DNA of 64,000 nucleotides from Vulcanisaeta distributa JCM 11213 (GCA_001316125.1 BBCS01000001.1:620001-684000); one strand, 5' to 3'; numbered from the stretch's first letter, positions 10,959 through 22,049 are shown. Translations and numbers: made by a program. Notes: a model not told the origin generated them from the letters alone.

Positions 10959-11831
10959 ATGATGGAGGGAATATTCGTAGCACTAGCAATACCCTTTAAA
11001 AACGGTAAATTAGACGAGGAATCCCTCGCAAGGCATGTTGATTCATTAACGAAGGCAGGCGTTGACGGCTTCTACCATTCGGCACAACTAGCCAGGGACC
11101 ATACCTAACACTTGAGGAGAGGAGGGAAGCCCTGGAAGTCATTTCCAGGAATACGAATAGGCAGTTAATGGTTCACGTCTTCTCATTTAATTGGCAGGAC
11201 GTGGTTGAGACCGTGAGGCTCGCCGAGAGGTATGGCGCTGTGGCTATCTCATCAATACCGCCAATCTACTATAGGCCGGATTATGAAACACTGAGGAGGT
11301 ATTACGAAAAGCTGTCTCAATTAACGAAGTTACCAATATTTATTTACAACATACCGCAGAACACGGGCTTTAATGTAACGCCAGACCTAATAGCGAGGCT
11401 GCTCAGTGACGGCGTTAAAATAGCGGGTGTTAAAGATAGTACTGGCGACATAACGCAGATAATGGGCCACGTTAGGCTAGGTATAACGGTACTCAATGGT
11501 GCAGACTCCACAATACTGCCTGCGCTCATGGTTGGGGGGGCAAAGGGCTGCATATCGGCGATGGCTAATGTACTTCCGGAGGTCATGAGGGAGATGTTCA
11601 ATGACTTCAGGGCCGGTAGCTGCAGTCCGCCATGGAGAAGCAGGACCTTATAGCCAGGGTTAGAGAGCTAATTAGGGATTACCCAGGCGTTGATGGTTAC
11701 TACAAGCTAATCCACCTACTCCGTTATGACTTTGGGACCGTTAAGGAGCCATACCTAAGGCCACTGAGCGAAGCGAGGTACAGAAACTCAGGGAGGGATT
11801 AATGAGACTGGGACTAAAGCCCAGGGTTTAA
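10959..11831 (+). CDS. Dihydrodipicolinate synthase/KDG-aldolase family enzyme (frameshifted)
   Basis: Joined across frame breaks, this is a DapA-superfamily TIM barrel of about 290 residues. It has GIFVALAIPFKNGKLD at the start, GTTSQGPYLTLEERREAL, the tyrosine motif IFIYNIPQNTGF and the Schiff-base lysine AGVKDSTGD, then MVGGAKGCISAMANVLPE. The family makes or cleaves 2-keto acids with a lysine Schiff base; members include dihydrodipicolinate synthase, N-acetylneuraminate lyase and 2-keto-3-deoxygluconate aldolase. The substrate cannot be told. Breaks lie near 11077, 11625 and 11778. A G7 in VGGAKG adds a likely spurious glycine. Confidence 0.85.
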
Positions 11832-11938
11832 CACAATTAAATTCCATTTAATTACGACTAGATATTATGTAATTGAAGTAAAAGCCCTTTTAAAGGATCA
11901 TATTGATGATTATAAACATTTATAGACAGGGCTTGGTT

Positions 11939-12357
11939 ATGATCGCGGTAGTCATCTTTATTATTATCGTGGCCATGTTCATAGCAATTATTATGTTCGT
12001 TCATAGCTAACTTAATCCCTTTACCTAAGTATTGATTCGGCATATCACGATATTTGGCAGTAACTAACTCCTAGTGGGTCTAATCACATCCGTGGTACTT
12101 AGTATAGCTGATCTTAAGTTTCACCGCAAAGTTTATCGTCGCTCTCTTACCTCAGTACTGCAGTTAATTTAATCGCTAATTATGGCTTAGCATACTACGC
12201 CGCACTTTACGGAACACATATAAAGTATAGTTACGATTCGTTAAATAACGAGGCATTCTCTGTGAGTGATCATAAATTTGACACGGCCTTACCTAAGAAA
12301 TTTACTGCAGTGAGTAGGGTGAGGTATGTATTCTTCGGTTTTAAGCAAGATATTTGA
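11939..12357 (+). pseudogene. Possible small membrane protein gene, broken
   Basis: This stretch between two clear genes holds a 23-codon ATG frame of nearly pure membrane-helix residues (MIAVVIFIIIVAMFIAIIMF), ending at 12010. Further on, an open frame without an ATG ends at 12357 and includes ANYGLAYYAALYGTHIKYSY and TAVSRVRYVFFGFKQDI. Together they could be one frameshifted small membrane protein or a decaying gene. I see no homology that I can name. Confidence 0.3.
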
Positions 12358-12385
12358 AGGAAGAAAATATATGTTTATGTTAAGG

Positions 12386-12394
12386 AAATATATA
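12386..12394 (+). promoter_or_regulatory. TATA box of large exported-protein gene
   Basis: AAATATATA is centred about 28 bases before the ATG at 12418, inside a very AT-rich stretch. Spacing fits a leaderless transcript. Confidence 0.5.
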
Positions 12395-12417
12395 TCAGAT
12401 AAAATAATTTATTAACG

Positions 12418-14085
12418 ATGATCGCAAGGCATATATTAATGCTTATAATAATGGCTATACTGATAATTGCCATGGTCTCAATATTGCTCTCCACACTAGG
12501 TGTAGCGATGCTTCAGCCACGTCCTGTGCAGGTGATTAGGGTTAGTACGGGTACGATAACCTACTACAACTCACCGCCAATAAGGGGCTTGCCACCTGGC
12601 GTGGTGATTAGGACGTACCTCATCAATGGATCCTCGATAACGCCTGTGAATGCCTTCATTAGCGTCTACGTGAACCTGCCAAACGGCATAATGCCGATGG
12701 TATACGTCTACGGTAGTTCGGTCACCATACCATTCAACAATACCGACTGGGTATATGCCGTGAGTAGGTGGCTCGAGACTAAAATGCCGGTGAATGGTTA
12801 TGACACTTCATTACTCGTGTTTGTGACGTACATCCACGATAATGAGTCCTGGATAATACCCATGGTAGTACCATACAATGTAGGCTGGGCCCTGGCAGCA
12901 CAAAGGCCTAGCCTAGCGGCTGGCATTACGCCCATGTACATATTGGCCACGGTATACATAAACGTAAGTTCAATTAAGCCATTTAGGATCATAGCTATGA
13001 ACCATATACCCAACATGACTGATCCTCAGGTCTTTGGATCGTATAGCGGTTACGTGCTTTATAATTGTTCCGTGAGTGGTCCTCAGCCGAGTATTTACAT
13101 GCCGCTACCCTACGAATTTATACCGGAATCAACGTGCCTAAGCATAAATGGCTCACTACCACTGGCCTGGGTCACATGGAGCAATGGTGTGTTAAGTTAT
13201 GATAAGGGGCTTGGGATTACATTAGCTATTTGCTTCTCAGGCGCAATTAATTGGAATGCCATGGCCGTGGGCTACGGAGATATAGGCACATCCTATAGTA
13301 CCCAGGAGAATTGGGTTGACAATACCGGGGGGGAGTACGTGCTTGGTTCGCAGGTGAATGTGCCAGGCTCCATATATTACTACTATGAAGATGCCACTTG
13401 GGCCATTGTTCAGTATGATGCTTGGTACGTTGATCCAACGACTGGATACACACAGTACTTGGGCTCAACTACCGTTTCCGAAGTGCTCTACGTACCTGAA
13501 TACGACGCTTATGGTTACGCTCTTGACTATGGTAATGGCACAATAAGTTTGCTGTATTACGGTGCCGTACCATTAGCCGAGAAGTACTTTGGTTACTCCG
13601 CCTTAAATGCGTCGTCCGTGATTGATTATGCCAGTTTTGAATACACGACCACAGGCTCTGAATATCTCTACGAATGTAATGGGCCCGTAAACATAGTCAG
13701 TGGGCAATACCAAATACAGCTCGGCGGTATTAACACTGCATACGGCTTAAGTGCGCCACAGCTCGGCACTGGGCTCACGGGCATAGCCCTTGGATTAGCC
13801 GCTTTAATACCTAATTCTGAGCCTCTCGAAATCTTATTAAGCATGGGTAGTGCCATATTTAGCATTGCGGGTATGCTGTTGCCTCCATCAACTTCATCAA
13901 CAACACAGAGCACGTGGGTTGAGCTCTTCAATATTGGTGTTGGTACAAATCTATACGTCTCGGTAGTTGATGCGTCTCAGGTCTATGGTTTACCCACATT
14001 CGGCTTTATACTTAATGCAACCAATTACTATGGGAGCCCGCAGACACATGCATGTAAATACGGTAAAGTTATTCAAATTACTTAA
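12418..14085 (+). CDS. Large exported, membrane-anchored protein (surface family member A)
   Basis: This intact 555-residue protein has an N-terminal signal/anchor helix (residues 5-30) followed by a beta-rich, Asn/Ser/Thr/Tyr-rich ectodomain with many N-x-S/T sites. Features shared with other exported proteins here are a VVIRTYL...PVNAFISVYV segment near residue 65, a VPYNVGW motif near residue 155, and a hydrophobic region near residues 440-490. The gene at 51190-52988 has VIRTYLNNT...PITVSLF and IPYDPGW in the same order, so the two look like paralogues. The role is unknown; a cell-envelope or extracellular protein is likely. Confidence 0.75.
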   Translation: MIARHILMLIIMAILIIAMVSILLSTLGVAMLQPRPVQVIRVSTGTITYYNSPPIRGLPPGVVIRTYLINGSSITPVNAFISVYVNLPNGIMPMVYVYGSSVTIPFNNTDWVYAVSRWLETKMPVNGYDTSLLVFVTYIHDNESWIIPMVVPYNVGWALAAQRPSLAAGITPMYILATVYINVSSIKPFRIIAMNHIPNMTDPQVFGSYSGYVLYNCSVSGPQPSIYMPLPYEFIPESTCLSINGSLPLAWVTWSNGVLSYDKGLGITLAICFSGAINWNAMAVGYGDIGTSYSTQENWVDNTGGEYVLGSQVNVPGSIYYYYEDATWAIVQYDAWYVDPTTGYTQYLGSTTVSEVLYVPEYDAYGYALDYGNGTISLLYYGAVPLAEKYFGYSALNASSVIDYASFEYTTTGSEYLYECNGPVNIVSGQYQIQLGGINTAYGLSAPQLGTGLTGIALGLAALIPNSEPLEILLSMGSAIFSIAGMLLPPSTSSTTQSTWVELFNIGVGTNLYVSVVDASQVYGLPTFGFILNATNYYGSPQTHACKYGKVIQIT

Positions 14086-14206
14086 TGATTGAGGTCACCT
14101 ATGAGAATCATTACTGTAAATTCCAGGGATCAATACCCGTAATGATTGACTGCGCATTTGCGTTAAGTATTATAACAGGCATAGAGTGCTACGTGATTGG
14201 GATAGT

Positions 14207-14794
14207 ATGGGTATTGACGCGCTTGTTAGTAAGCCTGGCGTAAGGGCCCTTGGTATTGCCGAGAGCTTTAGGCTGGATCTTAGGTATTCAATACTGGTTG
14301 GTGTTGTCATGAGGAGTGATGGTGTTATTGATGGTGTGTCGTTGGGTAGAACTACCGTTGGTGGTTTAGATGCTACGGATGCTGTAATAAGTCTGTACAG
14401 GTCGTTTAATAGGAATGACATTCAGTTGATAATGATTGATGGGTGTATAATATCCTGGTACAACATAATCGACCTGGAGAGACTGTCGAATGAGCTGGGC
14501 TTGCCAATAATGTGCCTGACCTTCGAGGAGCCTGAGGGTGATGTCGTAAATGCGCTGAGGAAGTTGTTTCCAAGTGATTCGGACGTGAGGGTGAGGCTTT
14601 ATGAGAAGTTGGGTAAGCCTAGGGAGATGTTGTTACCTGGTGGTTTGAGGATTTATGTGAGGTTTGCAGGAATTGATTATAGGACTGCTAGGACGATAAT
14701 CAGGAAGTTTGTTAGGGAGGGTAAGAGGCCTGAGCCAATTAGGGTGGCAAGGTTAATAGCGAATGCGCTACTTAACTACGTTAGAGCACCTTAA
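14207..14794 (+). CDS. DUF99 (UPF0215) family protein
   Basis: The protein matches the archaeal DUF99 family. It has VRALGIAES near the start, then YSILVGVVMRSDGVIDG, DATDAVISLY, QLIMIDGCIISWYNIID, LGLPIMCLTFEEPEG and a C-terminal EPIRVARLIANAL. The family's biochemical role is not known. ATG 14207 starts just before VSKPGVRALG and matches the usual family N-terminus better than the GTG at 14186. Its end overlaps the true end of the convergent membrane protein gene by about 14 bases. Confidence 0.8.
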   Translation: MGIDALVSKPGVRALGIAESFRLDLRYSILVGVVMRSDGVIDGVSLGRTTVGGLDATDAVISLYRSFNRNDIQLIMIDGCIISWYNIIDLERLSNELGLPIMCLTFEEPEGDVVNALRKLFPSDSDVRVRLYEKLGKPREMLLPGGLRIYVRFAGIDYRTARTIIRKFVREGKRPEPIRVARLIANALLNYVRAP

Positions 14795-15843
14795 CCCTCT
14801 CACCACTCAGGTAAGACGCGGCAACCTCGATATACGCTATTAATACGAGGATTAAGGACGCAGCGATTAATTGGGGGACCGACTAGGTAATAAACCGCCC
14901 TTAGTATGGCTGATATGAAGAGGAGCGTTGGTATTTCGAAGCCCACAATGCCATAGCGCCTCATTGAGAACCAGAGTATCCCTGGGTTGAGCATTGGTAT
15001 GCAGAGTGAGGACATTATCACGGCTATGAAGCCTATGAAAAGCGCGTGAACAACATCGCCCAGTGGAATCCCAATTAATGCCAGGACAGCGGTGATTATT
15101 AACATAGCCCTACCGAGTGATGAACCAACGGGGGGGTACGTCCTCGAGTATGTGGTCTTGAATGCAGGCCCAAACCTCCTGGGTATTCCAATGGCTATTA
15201 ACGCGAATAGTGAGAGGACAGCCAGGTCTATTGGGTTATTGAGGTAGTACGTCATTACTGGGAGTAGGACTGCGTATGGAATATCAATGGCGTAAATGGG
15301 CCTTTGCCTACTCTCAACACGCCTAATGAGACTAACAATGGATGCCACAGGGAATACCACTAGCCTAAAACCACCCAGGTATAGGGCGATCATGAGGCTA
15401 ATCAAGCCACTCAGGAAGAATGTGTTGGGCCAGTAAAGTGGTTTTTTGCCAAGACCACCCCTGATAATCAGTAGCAATGCGTAGTATAATGCTAAGATAA
15501 TACCCACCACCCAGCTAAACCACACACCCAATGTGTAGGTCACGAACCACGCAATGGCTAATAAGCCAATCAACACTGACGCGAATGGGCTTGGCATAAC
15601 CCTCGTGAAGCCAGGGTGTTGGCTGAACATTATGCCGACGTAGAATAGTATTAAGCCACCGAGCATTAAATCCCCATGTAATCGCACATACCTTAATGCC
15701 AAAACAGCCGAACCAATTATGAACGATGCCATGGAGAGAATTATTAACACCTGGGAAACCCTCATTTGATAAACAAACCACCTCCTGTAAATGCCCTGCG
15801 GTAATTTATCGAAGACGCCTCCAAAGATCACCTGCCTAAGCAT
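14781..15843 (-). CDS. Polytopic membrane protein (about 11 helices), unknown
   Basis: About 350 residues with ten to eleven membrane helices. The printed frame ends in a non-membrane tail, but shifting one base at the C5 run near 14873 gives a last helix QLIAASLILVLIAYIEVAA and a stop at 14781. Two histidines sit in HPGFTRVMP and GDVVHALFIGF, the latter faintly like NnrS-type haem/copper membrane proteins; this is a weak guess. The small cysteine-rich gene upstream is three bases away and probably co-transcribed. Confidence 0.65.
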
Positions 15844-15846
15844 AAA

Positions 15847-16212
15847 TCACTCACCGGTACATGCCACTTCAGAATTAATCTCCACGGCCTTATTAAGAAT
15901 ACTCCTCAGGGCATCCTTTACACCCTGCCTAATATTGAGTTTATCGAGACAATCAATAATGTACCTGCTCACGGATTCTGAAGGCTCCATACTACACTGC
16001 GAACCAACACAGAACACACAGTAAAGGAAGCTACTCTCAACCTGCGTGCATGACTGGGATGCCTCGTTAAGGATTACATTAGCCTCATCATTATTGAGCC
16101 TAACAATCCAGGTGCCATAGGTCCTATTGAGGTATGCCGAGCACTCAAACTCATCATAAAGGGCGAGGCACCTCCTAAGCTCGTTCATTGCACGCACAAT
16201 GTATATCAGCAT
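15847..16212 (-). CDS. Small cysteine-rich protein
   Basis: This protein of about 120 residues has nine or so cysteines, including ...SCTQVESSFLYCVFCVGSQC in the centre, and no homologue that I recognise. ATG 16212 is preferred because CTTTATTTGC at 16236-16245 is a minus-strand TATA box about 26 bases away; the N-terminal LIYIVRAM would then be the start. It lies directly upstream of the multi-helix membrane protein. The CxxC-type pairs could bind metal or form disulfides. Confidence 0.55.
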   Translation of the reverse strand: MLIYIVRAMNELRRCLALYDEFECSAYLNRTYGTWIVRLNNDEANVILNEASQSCTQVESSFLYCVFCVGSQCSMEPSESVSRYIIDCLDKLNIRQGVKDALRSILNKAVEINSEVACTGE

Positions 16213-16402
16213 CCAACAAAACAAAGCCTTTAGCACTTTATTTGCTTAATGGTCATTATGGAAATAAAGAGTTAAATTACTGGGAAAATACATTATATCC
16301 GATGATTAGGTCGAGGACGCTGCTGAGCACTTGCTTTGATGAGATGAACCCGGGATGACCAATCCTCACCGTAACGCCTATTACCTCATCACTACTTACT
16401 TT

Positions 16403-17324
16403 TCACGTACTCATTAAGCCCCCATCTTTAGGTACATACCCCCTCAACTCACTTAAAACCTCGCCACCTAACTTCTCCATTATTAACCTGACCATCCCCT
16501 TAAAGTCCGCATTCACCTTAGCAACCCTATCAACGATGTATAATGGGGGGGCTGGGTACCCGAGTCTCGGCATCGTGGATAATGGAGTCACACGTGATAT
16601 TACCTGCCTAATCACGCCTGGATCACCAACGTACTCGGTATATATCGGCAAGGTCTCTGGTAGGTATTGAACGTAGAATCCATAAACCTCCTTATCACCA
16701 ACCCTACCAACAACGTAGGGCTTAGTAATCAGGGTATTAATTGACCTATTCCTTGCTCTGTAGGTCTCCATAATCATATGCATCACCAATGGCTCCTCCA
16801 TTATCTGCAACGCCCTATTGACGTAATTCCTAAACTCATCATCAGTTATCCCTGCGAGTACCTATTGCCCTTGACATCCTTAACATGGGCAAGCAGTGGA
16901 GTGCTGAACCTATTCACGTAGTTCCTCCCCCATCAATGCCCCCATCAAGTAACACAATATCTACGGGGGGGAAGGACCTTGAGTATTCCAGTGCGTATTG
17001 GGCCTCCATGTCCAGGGCTATTCTCTCTAATTCCTCACTGGAAATTCCAAGTAGTGCATCGAACCTATTTATTACGTGTCCTTTACCATCAACATTCATT
17101 AGTAAGGCTACGTTAATGACGGCTATTCTAAAGCCTAGATACGTTATCTCAGTGAACCCGGAGTCAACGGCTATGAACCTCGTGAACTCACGGCTGGGCG
17201 TAACTTCGATTACGTAGCTCATGAAATTACTGGCAGTGTTAAGTAGTTCTAGGGCCCTATCTCTCATCTGGGCAATCCTGGTCTCGATGAGCTCAAGCAT
17301 GTTTACTATTACGTCATTAAACAT
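16403..17324 (-). CDS. nurA: NurA-type 5'-3' nuclease (frameshifted)
   Basis: Two frames join into a NurA-domain protein of about 307 residues. It has FIAVDSGF with the first catalytic aspartate, IVLLDGG with the second, a bridging segment VNRFSTPLLAHVKDVKGN read across the break near 16860, and YPAPLYIVDRVAKV in the C-terminal half. NurA nucleases resect DNA ends with a partner ATPase. It is the last gene of a four-gene operon. After the TGA at 16403 the same frame stays open for about 42 codons to 16277 and reads VIGVTVRIGHPGFISSKQVL, so the real C-terminus may lie there. Confidence 0.85.
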
Positions 17325-17325
17325 C

Positions 17326-17994
17326 CTAGCCCCTCCTCGGGTATATCCTAGCCTTCACCTCATTAATTATTCTCTCAATCAATTCCCTATTAACCCTATC
17401 ACCCTGCACAGCACCAACACTGGTCAGTAGGTCGAGTATGTAGAGCGGTAACTTACTAACATCGTTATCCTGAAGAAACTCCTCCAGGTAAGCCAATGTA
17501 CGTGAAACCTTCTTACTACGCCTCTCAGATATTACTAAGGACGCTAACTCTCTAACCACATCCTCAACGCTGATACCAGGTGGAGCATTATTAAGCAGGA
17601 GCTTCAACTCATTAATGAGTGGTTCAGGGTCATGGATTAGGTAGATAAGTAATGGTCTTGCGAAGAGGATGACCTTACCACCCAGTGAAACACCAAATAC
17701 CTCACCCCCCCTAACACCCTTAATGACTGCGTCACCCTCAAGCTCTCCAAGACCTATTAAAGTCCTTAATACGGTATTACCGATGGCAATCTCATCAACT
17801 ACATACCTCTTAACAGTTACAAGGGGCTCAGGGCTTGTTGACACTATTAACTGGGCCTTAACATCCAATGACTTAAGACTACCATATAAGTCAATAATCA
17901 CTGACGCATCACTGGCATCACCGCAACTAAATACTTCATTACCCACGCAATTCCTCCCCCCCAACCCAAGAACTGCCACCTTCATGATCATCAC
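17326..17994 (-). CDS. Unknown protein in the ATPase-NurA operon
   Basis: This intact 222-residue soluble protein sits between the coiled-coil gene and nurA, one base from nurA. It opens with KVAVLGLGGRNCVGNEVF and SVIIDLYGSLKSL, resembling the first strands of an RNase H-like or Rossmann domain (small beta strands followed by glycine loops), and its last 80 residues are helical. I do not recognise its family. Tight linkage suggests a subunit or regulator of the nuclease complex. Confidence 0.65.
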   Translation of the reverse strand: MMIMKVAVLGLGGRNCVGNEVFSCGDASDASVIIDLYGSLKSLDVKAQLIVSTSPEPLVTVKRYVVDEIAIGNTVLRTLIGLGELEGDAVIKGVRGGEVFGVSLGGKVILFARPLLIYLIHDPEPLINELKLLLNNAPPGISVEDVVRELASLVISERRSKKVSRTLAYLEEFLQDNDVSKLPLYILDLLTSVGAVQGDRVNRELIERIINEVKARIYPRRG

Positions 17995-17995
17995 C

Positions 17996-19332
17996 TCACG
18001 TCACATACCTTCTATCAATCAAACCTGCCTTCCACATACTTTCCAGGTACTTATTTACCGTGGAAATATCCATATTGAGCTCCTTTGCCAGGGACCCCCC
18101 CTCGTCAATACCCACATTGGACCTAGCGATGCGATCTTGATGAGTAAGTCCCTGGGTATATTAAGTTCCCTACTTATCCCGTTAATGACCTCATCCACAT
18201 TCCTAATGGCATCGCTTATGTACTTAGCATTATCAAACGTTGGTGATGGATTTGGAATCTCAGGGATGGCACCACTCAGCAACTTATTTACCAACTTATT
18301 ATTAATCCTCTTCTTAAGCCATGCCGTTATCTTAACATACTTATCAATTAAAGCATTAACATTACCTAACACATCGCTAAGCTCTTTACGCCTTAACTCA
18401 ATAACGTGCACCAACTCATTTAAGTAATTGCTTAGCACATTCGGTGAGCCATGCCTTATCAATGGTAATAAGTCGTCTACAAAGTCGTTAATACTCATTC
18501 CAGCGATGTCCTTACCGATTATGACTGAGGCGTTCTTTAAAATGCTCGTTAGTTCCACGTACTCCTTTACCCTATCCTCAATACCCTTTAGTGTATTCAT
18601 TAATTCAATTGCTCCATTAACCTCAGAATTGATTGTCTCAAGTATTGTTGGAAGGCTTTCCTTAATATTCTCCAGCTCAAGCCCGTTAAGTCTCAGGATG
18701 TACGACTTAACCCTTTCAATTAGGCCATTAACTCTTGAATCAAGCTCGCTGGAAAGTCCTGGCAGGTACTCGTCAATGCTTCTCCTGGCGCTACTCAACT
18801 TATTTAACAGGTCTTTAATTGTGTTGTTTAGTGATGATGATAGTGATGATAATTCGTTATTCAATTCCTCAAGCTTCTGATCAACCTCGTCCTCCAGCTT
18901 GTTGATGCATAACATGAATAATGAATACCTCCTTAGAAATTCGCTTGATGTTTCAGGTACTGCCTTTAATAGCGTGAACGCCTTCTCGCAATCATTACCC
19001 TGCACATTAATCCCAGGTTGAACCTCAATACTCACCTTCAACTCATCAATACTTATTGATAATGGCTTATGGAGGATCTCATTAAGTCTATTCATGTACT
19101 CATTAAGTATTGTGAGTACCTTGGGCACGAGCTCCGGCGTGTATGGCGCGTACTCGGTTAAGTTATTATTAACAGGTAGGAGCAAACCCCTGAGACTAAG
19201 CAACTTTATCAAATCAACCTCCTTAAACTCTCTCCACAAGTGCGTTGGGTATAACCTCCTTATCAAGTACTCAAGCTCCTTCTCAGTGAAGCTCTGCTTA
19301 CCCAATGACCTGAGGTAATCTATGAAACTCAA
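17996..19332 (-). CDS. Coiled-coil protein with C-terminal winged helix, ATPase-NurA operon
   Basis: About 445 residues. Residues 1-60 are helical, about 140-330 form long coiled coils (VDQKLEELNNELSSLSSSL and onward). Correcting the C6-7 run near 18095 gives a C-terminal winged helix-turn-helix: GSLAKELNMDISTVNKYLES followed by MWKAGLIDRRYV, with a TGA at 17996. Its start overlaps the end of the ATPase gene by four bases, and the next gene starts in the adjoining bases, so translation is probably coupled. A coiled coil with terminal DNA-binding domain next to an ATPase recalls condensin or kleisin-like partners, but I claim no homology. Confidence 0.7.
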
Positions 19333-21444
19333 CTCAACAGCACTAACCTGGCCTTACCACTCTCATCCCTAAAGACCTCAGGTTGATCCTCAAGGCCCTC
19401 ACCCTTAACCCAAGCCTCAACAATCCTCCTAATCACCGCATCCTTCGACTCCTTAGCACCACGCCTAATCGCCATCGTATACTGAAGAACCCTCTGCCTA
19501 ACCCTATCCCTGAACGCGAGTACCTCATCCCTATAGTCATTAAGCCTCTCGAGAAATACCGAGTACTCCCTCGGCACCCTATCCAACCTCTCAAGCCTAG
19601 AACCAATCACTATTGACCTAAGCTCATCGATCTTATCAGAACCAAATACTGAGAAGTACACGAAATCAGTCGCAGGGCCAAGTACCAGCTTCCAGGACAA
19701 TTTACTAATTGACTCTACAATACTCTTCATGATGTCGCTCGTAAGTAATGTCCTTGACATTATAATAACAAGTAGAGAGTCGATGAACCTCTCCTGGCCG
19801 TCTATGGTAATCGCACCCTCATTAATGACCTTACTCAATAACTTGGTGAGATGGTTGGGGGGGTCGCCGTCAGTGCTCACTATGATTCCAATCCTAACAT
19901 CAAGGGGATTCTCCACAATACCAACCCAGGCGCTTGATAATGGATAAAGCGTTACCTGCGAACCAAGCGCCGCCCTAACAATCTCTGCCGCCAAATCCTC
20001 ACGGAAGGCATTGACAATATTAATTGCCTTGCTAACCTCCTCCTTAGCCCTAATGACCTCCTCAGGCTCCTTACCAAAAACCAATATCCTATGTAACCTA
20101 GGCGATACCTGATACGCCCTAGTTATACTAACCGATGATGAAAACTTGGCATTACCTGGTAGGATCACGTAAATCGTTGGTTCGCCCTCATAGGCGGTGT
20201 AATACGAACCATAACTAATCGAGACATCCCTCAGGTCACCCTCAATTGGCGCCAAGCCTAATCTAATCAACTCATTATTGACCCGGCTTAATCCATCCTT
20301 ATCAAGCCTAAACCTGGCGACTTGAACCTCCTCAACAAGCCCCCCCGCCTTAACCATTGCATTAACGTACGACGCCACGTCAAACCCAAGCTCGGAGCTT
20401 AGATCACTAATACCCCCCCTGGGAATACCCGACAGGAGCAATGCCTTAAATACCCTGGACCCTTTTTCGTCACTTGGCCCCTCATTAATCACGTCCAGGT
20501 ACGCCTTCAACTCACCGCTGGCAACCTCGCCTCTCAGGAACTCCTCAAAGGCCTCATAATTAAGCTCTTTACCCTTATCCACAACCATGTCCAGGAGCTT
20601 AGACGTGAACTTAACCAAGGCCCTTGGTGATGCCTTACCACCCTCGGTGTTAGCCACTAACTCATAAAGCGTGGCCAGGTACTCACGCCTAAGTGGGTGA
20701 AGGCTATTAACAAGGCCCTTCCTAACTAGGTCAAGCCTTTCATCCGTGGAGTAGGCATTGAAGCGCTGAACCAGCATTGCCTCATAGAGCCATAGGGGGG
20801 GCATCCTCTCATCAAGCACTATCTCCATGTATACCCTACCCCCCCTCGTTATGTCGAATACGTCAGGTACCATGTTCTTGAGTATGTTATAGTAAAGCTG
20901 CGGCGTGAAGGCTAGGACCATCATGACCCTACCAAGCCTCTTAGGATCAATGCCAAGGACATCCCTATAATTCCTAGGCTCAATCAAGGCCTAATCAGCG
21001 AGCCAAGCCTAATGACTAAGTCCCTAACCTTGCCAGCGTCGCCCGGGCTAAGGGCATTACTAAGCTCAACAGCCCTACTAACCTCATCGGCCTCATCAAT
21101 AAGCAGGAGCAGGGGGGGCTCATTAGAGCTACCGCGCGCCTTAAGCAGTGAGTTTATGATCACGTTAATGTCAAGGCCAAAGGTAAGTGGAAGCCTAAGA
21201 ACCTAAGCCCAAGCCCATGGGCAACCGCCTCCACCGCATCAAGGAGCTCACTCTTACCCCAACCATACTGCCCAACAATGACAACGGCAATATTATCACT
21301 ACCCCTGAGGAAGGCATTGATCGCGGCCTTAACCCTCTCAAGTTCACCCTCAAAGCCAACTGGCGAGTACCTACGCTCAATAGGTGGAACTCCGCTGGGA
21401 TTCAACGGCCTATCAATAAACCCAAACTTACTATACATTATCAA
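19329..21444 (-). CDS. AAA-type P-loop ATPase heading the NurA operon (frameshifted)
   Basis: Two frames join into a protein of about 705 residues. The N-terminal domain has RYSPVGFEGELERVKAAI, Walker A VGQYGWGKSELLDAV near residue 55, and Walker B LLLLIDEADE about 60 residues later, an AAA/ORC-like module without the HerA signature. The middle is helical (LRREYLATLYELVAN), and the last 300 residues are an alpha/beta region I cannot place. The break lies near 21190. It is the first gene of the operon that ends with NurA. A DNA-loading or translocating role is inferred from partners. Confidence 0.75.
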
Positions 21445-21568
21445 TGATTGAATTACTATGGGCCATTAATTAAGAAAACAAATAAAATAAGTAATCCCGC
21501 ACTAACAACGCCTACCACCATAACCACCAAATTGGTTGGCATTGTGTTGCGTAATAAAAACCCTGAAG

Positions 21569-21961
21569 TCAAATGTATGGGCTTTGGCTTTCCTTCCAGT
21601 TCCTGTTTATACCTGGCGGCGGTATGTACATGCCATGACTTTGAATGCCCATTGAACCATTAGAGTTCACCCATATGTACCAATCAACGTCATAAACAAC
21701 ATGATCAACCAATACGCCGGGTATTGGTATGAAGCCAAGTAGGTAATACGTACACCCAAACGGCTTATAAGCAACAACAGAGGCACCAACAGGAATCACA
21801 TACATCAATGATTGCGGATTATTGGCAGGACCCATATACGTATAACCCTCACTCTCAACACCATACATTACTTCCTGAGATGCCCAATACCTGCTCATAG
21901 GTTTAAAGACCCATGTCAAATTAAATGCTATGAACTTCAACGGCGTTATTGCACCGGGCAC
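21569..21961 (-). pseudogene. Truncated fragment of the exported surface-protein family
   Basis: A 130-codon frame without signal sequence or start region. It contains TPLKFIAFNLTW followed by SEGYTYMGPA, matching the order VKPLPIPRNLTKS then YGYTYVGSC in the protein encoded at 51190-52988 and IKPFRIIAMNHIPN in the one at 12418. The first half of such a protein is absent upstream, where another gene ends at 22050. The end PPPGINRNWKE has no counterpart. I read it as a remnant of a deleted paralogue. Confidence 0.5.
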
Positions 21962-22049
21962 CTTTGATAATGATATTATGTATTGCGAACAATAACATGT
22001 AGAGGAGATTAATGGCGCTTGGATTGTATAGCCTAAGGTTAAAGTAGTT

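Noticed and set aside
13247..13468. Antisense frames inside the large exported-protein gene at 12418
   Set aside because: They lack start signals and protein-like composition and overlap an intact long gene.
17669..18427. 252-codon plus-strand frame
   Set aside because: It lies opposite two well-supported minus-strand genes and has the composition of a shadow frame.
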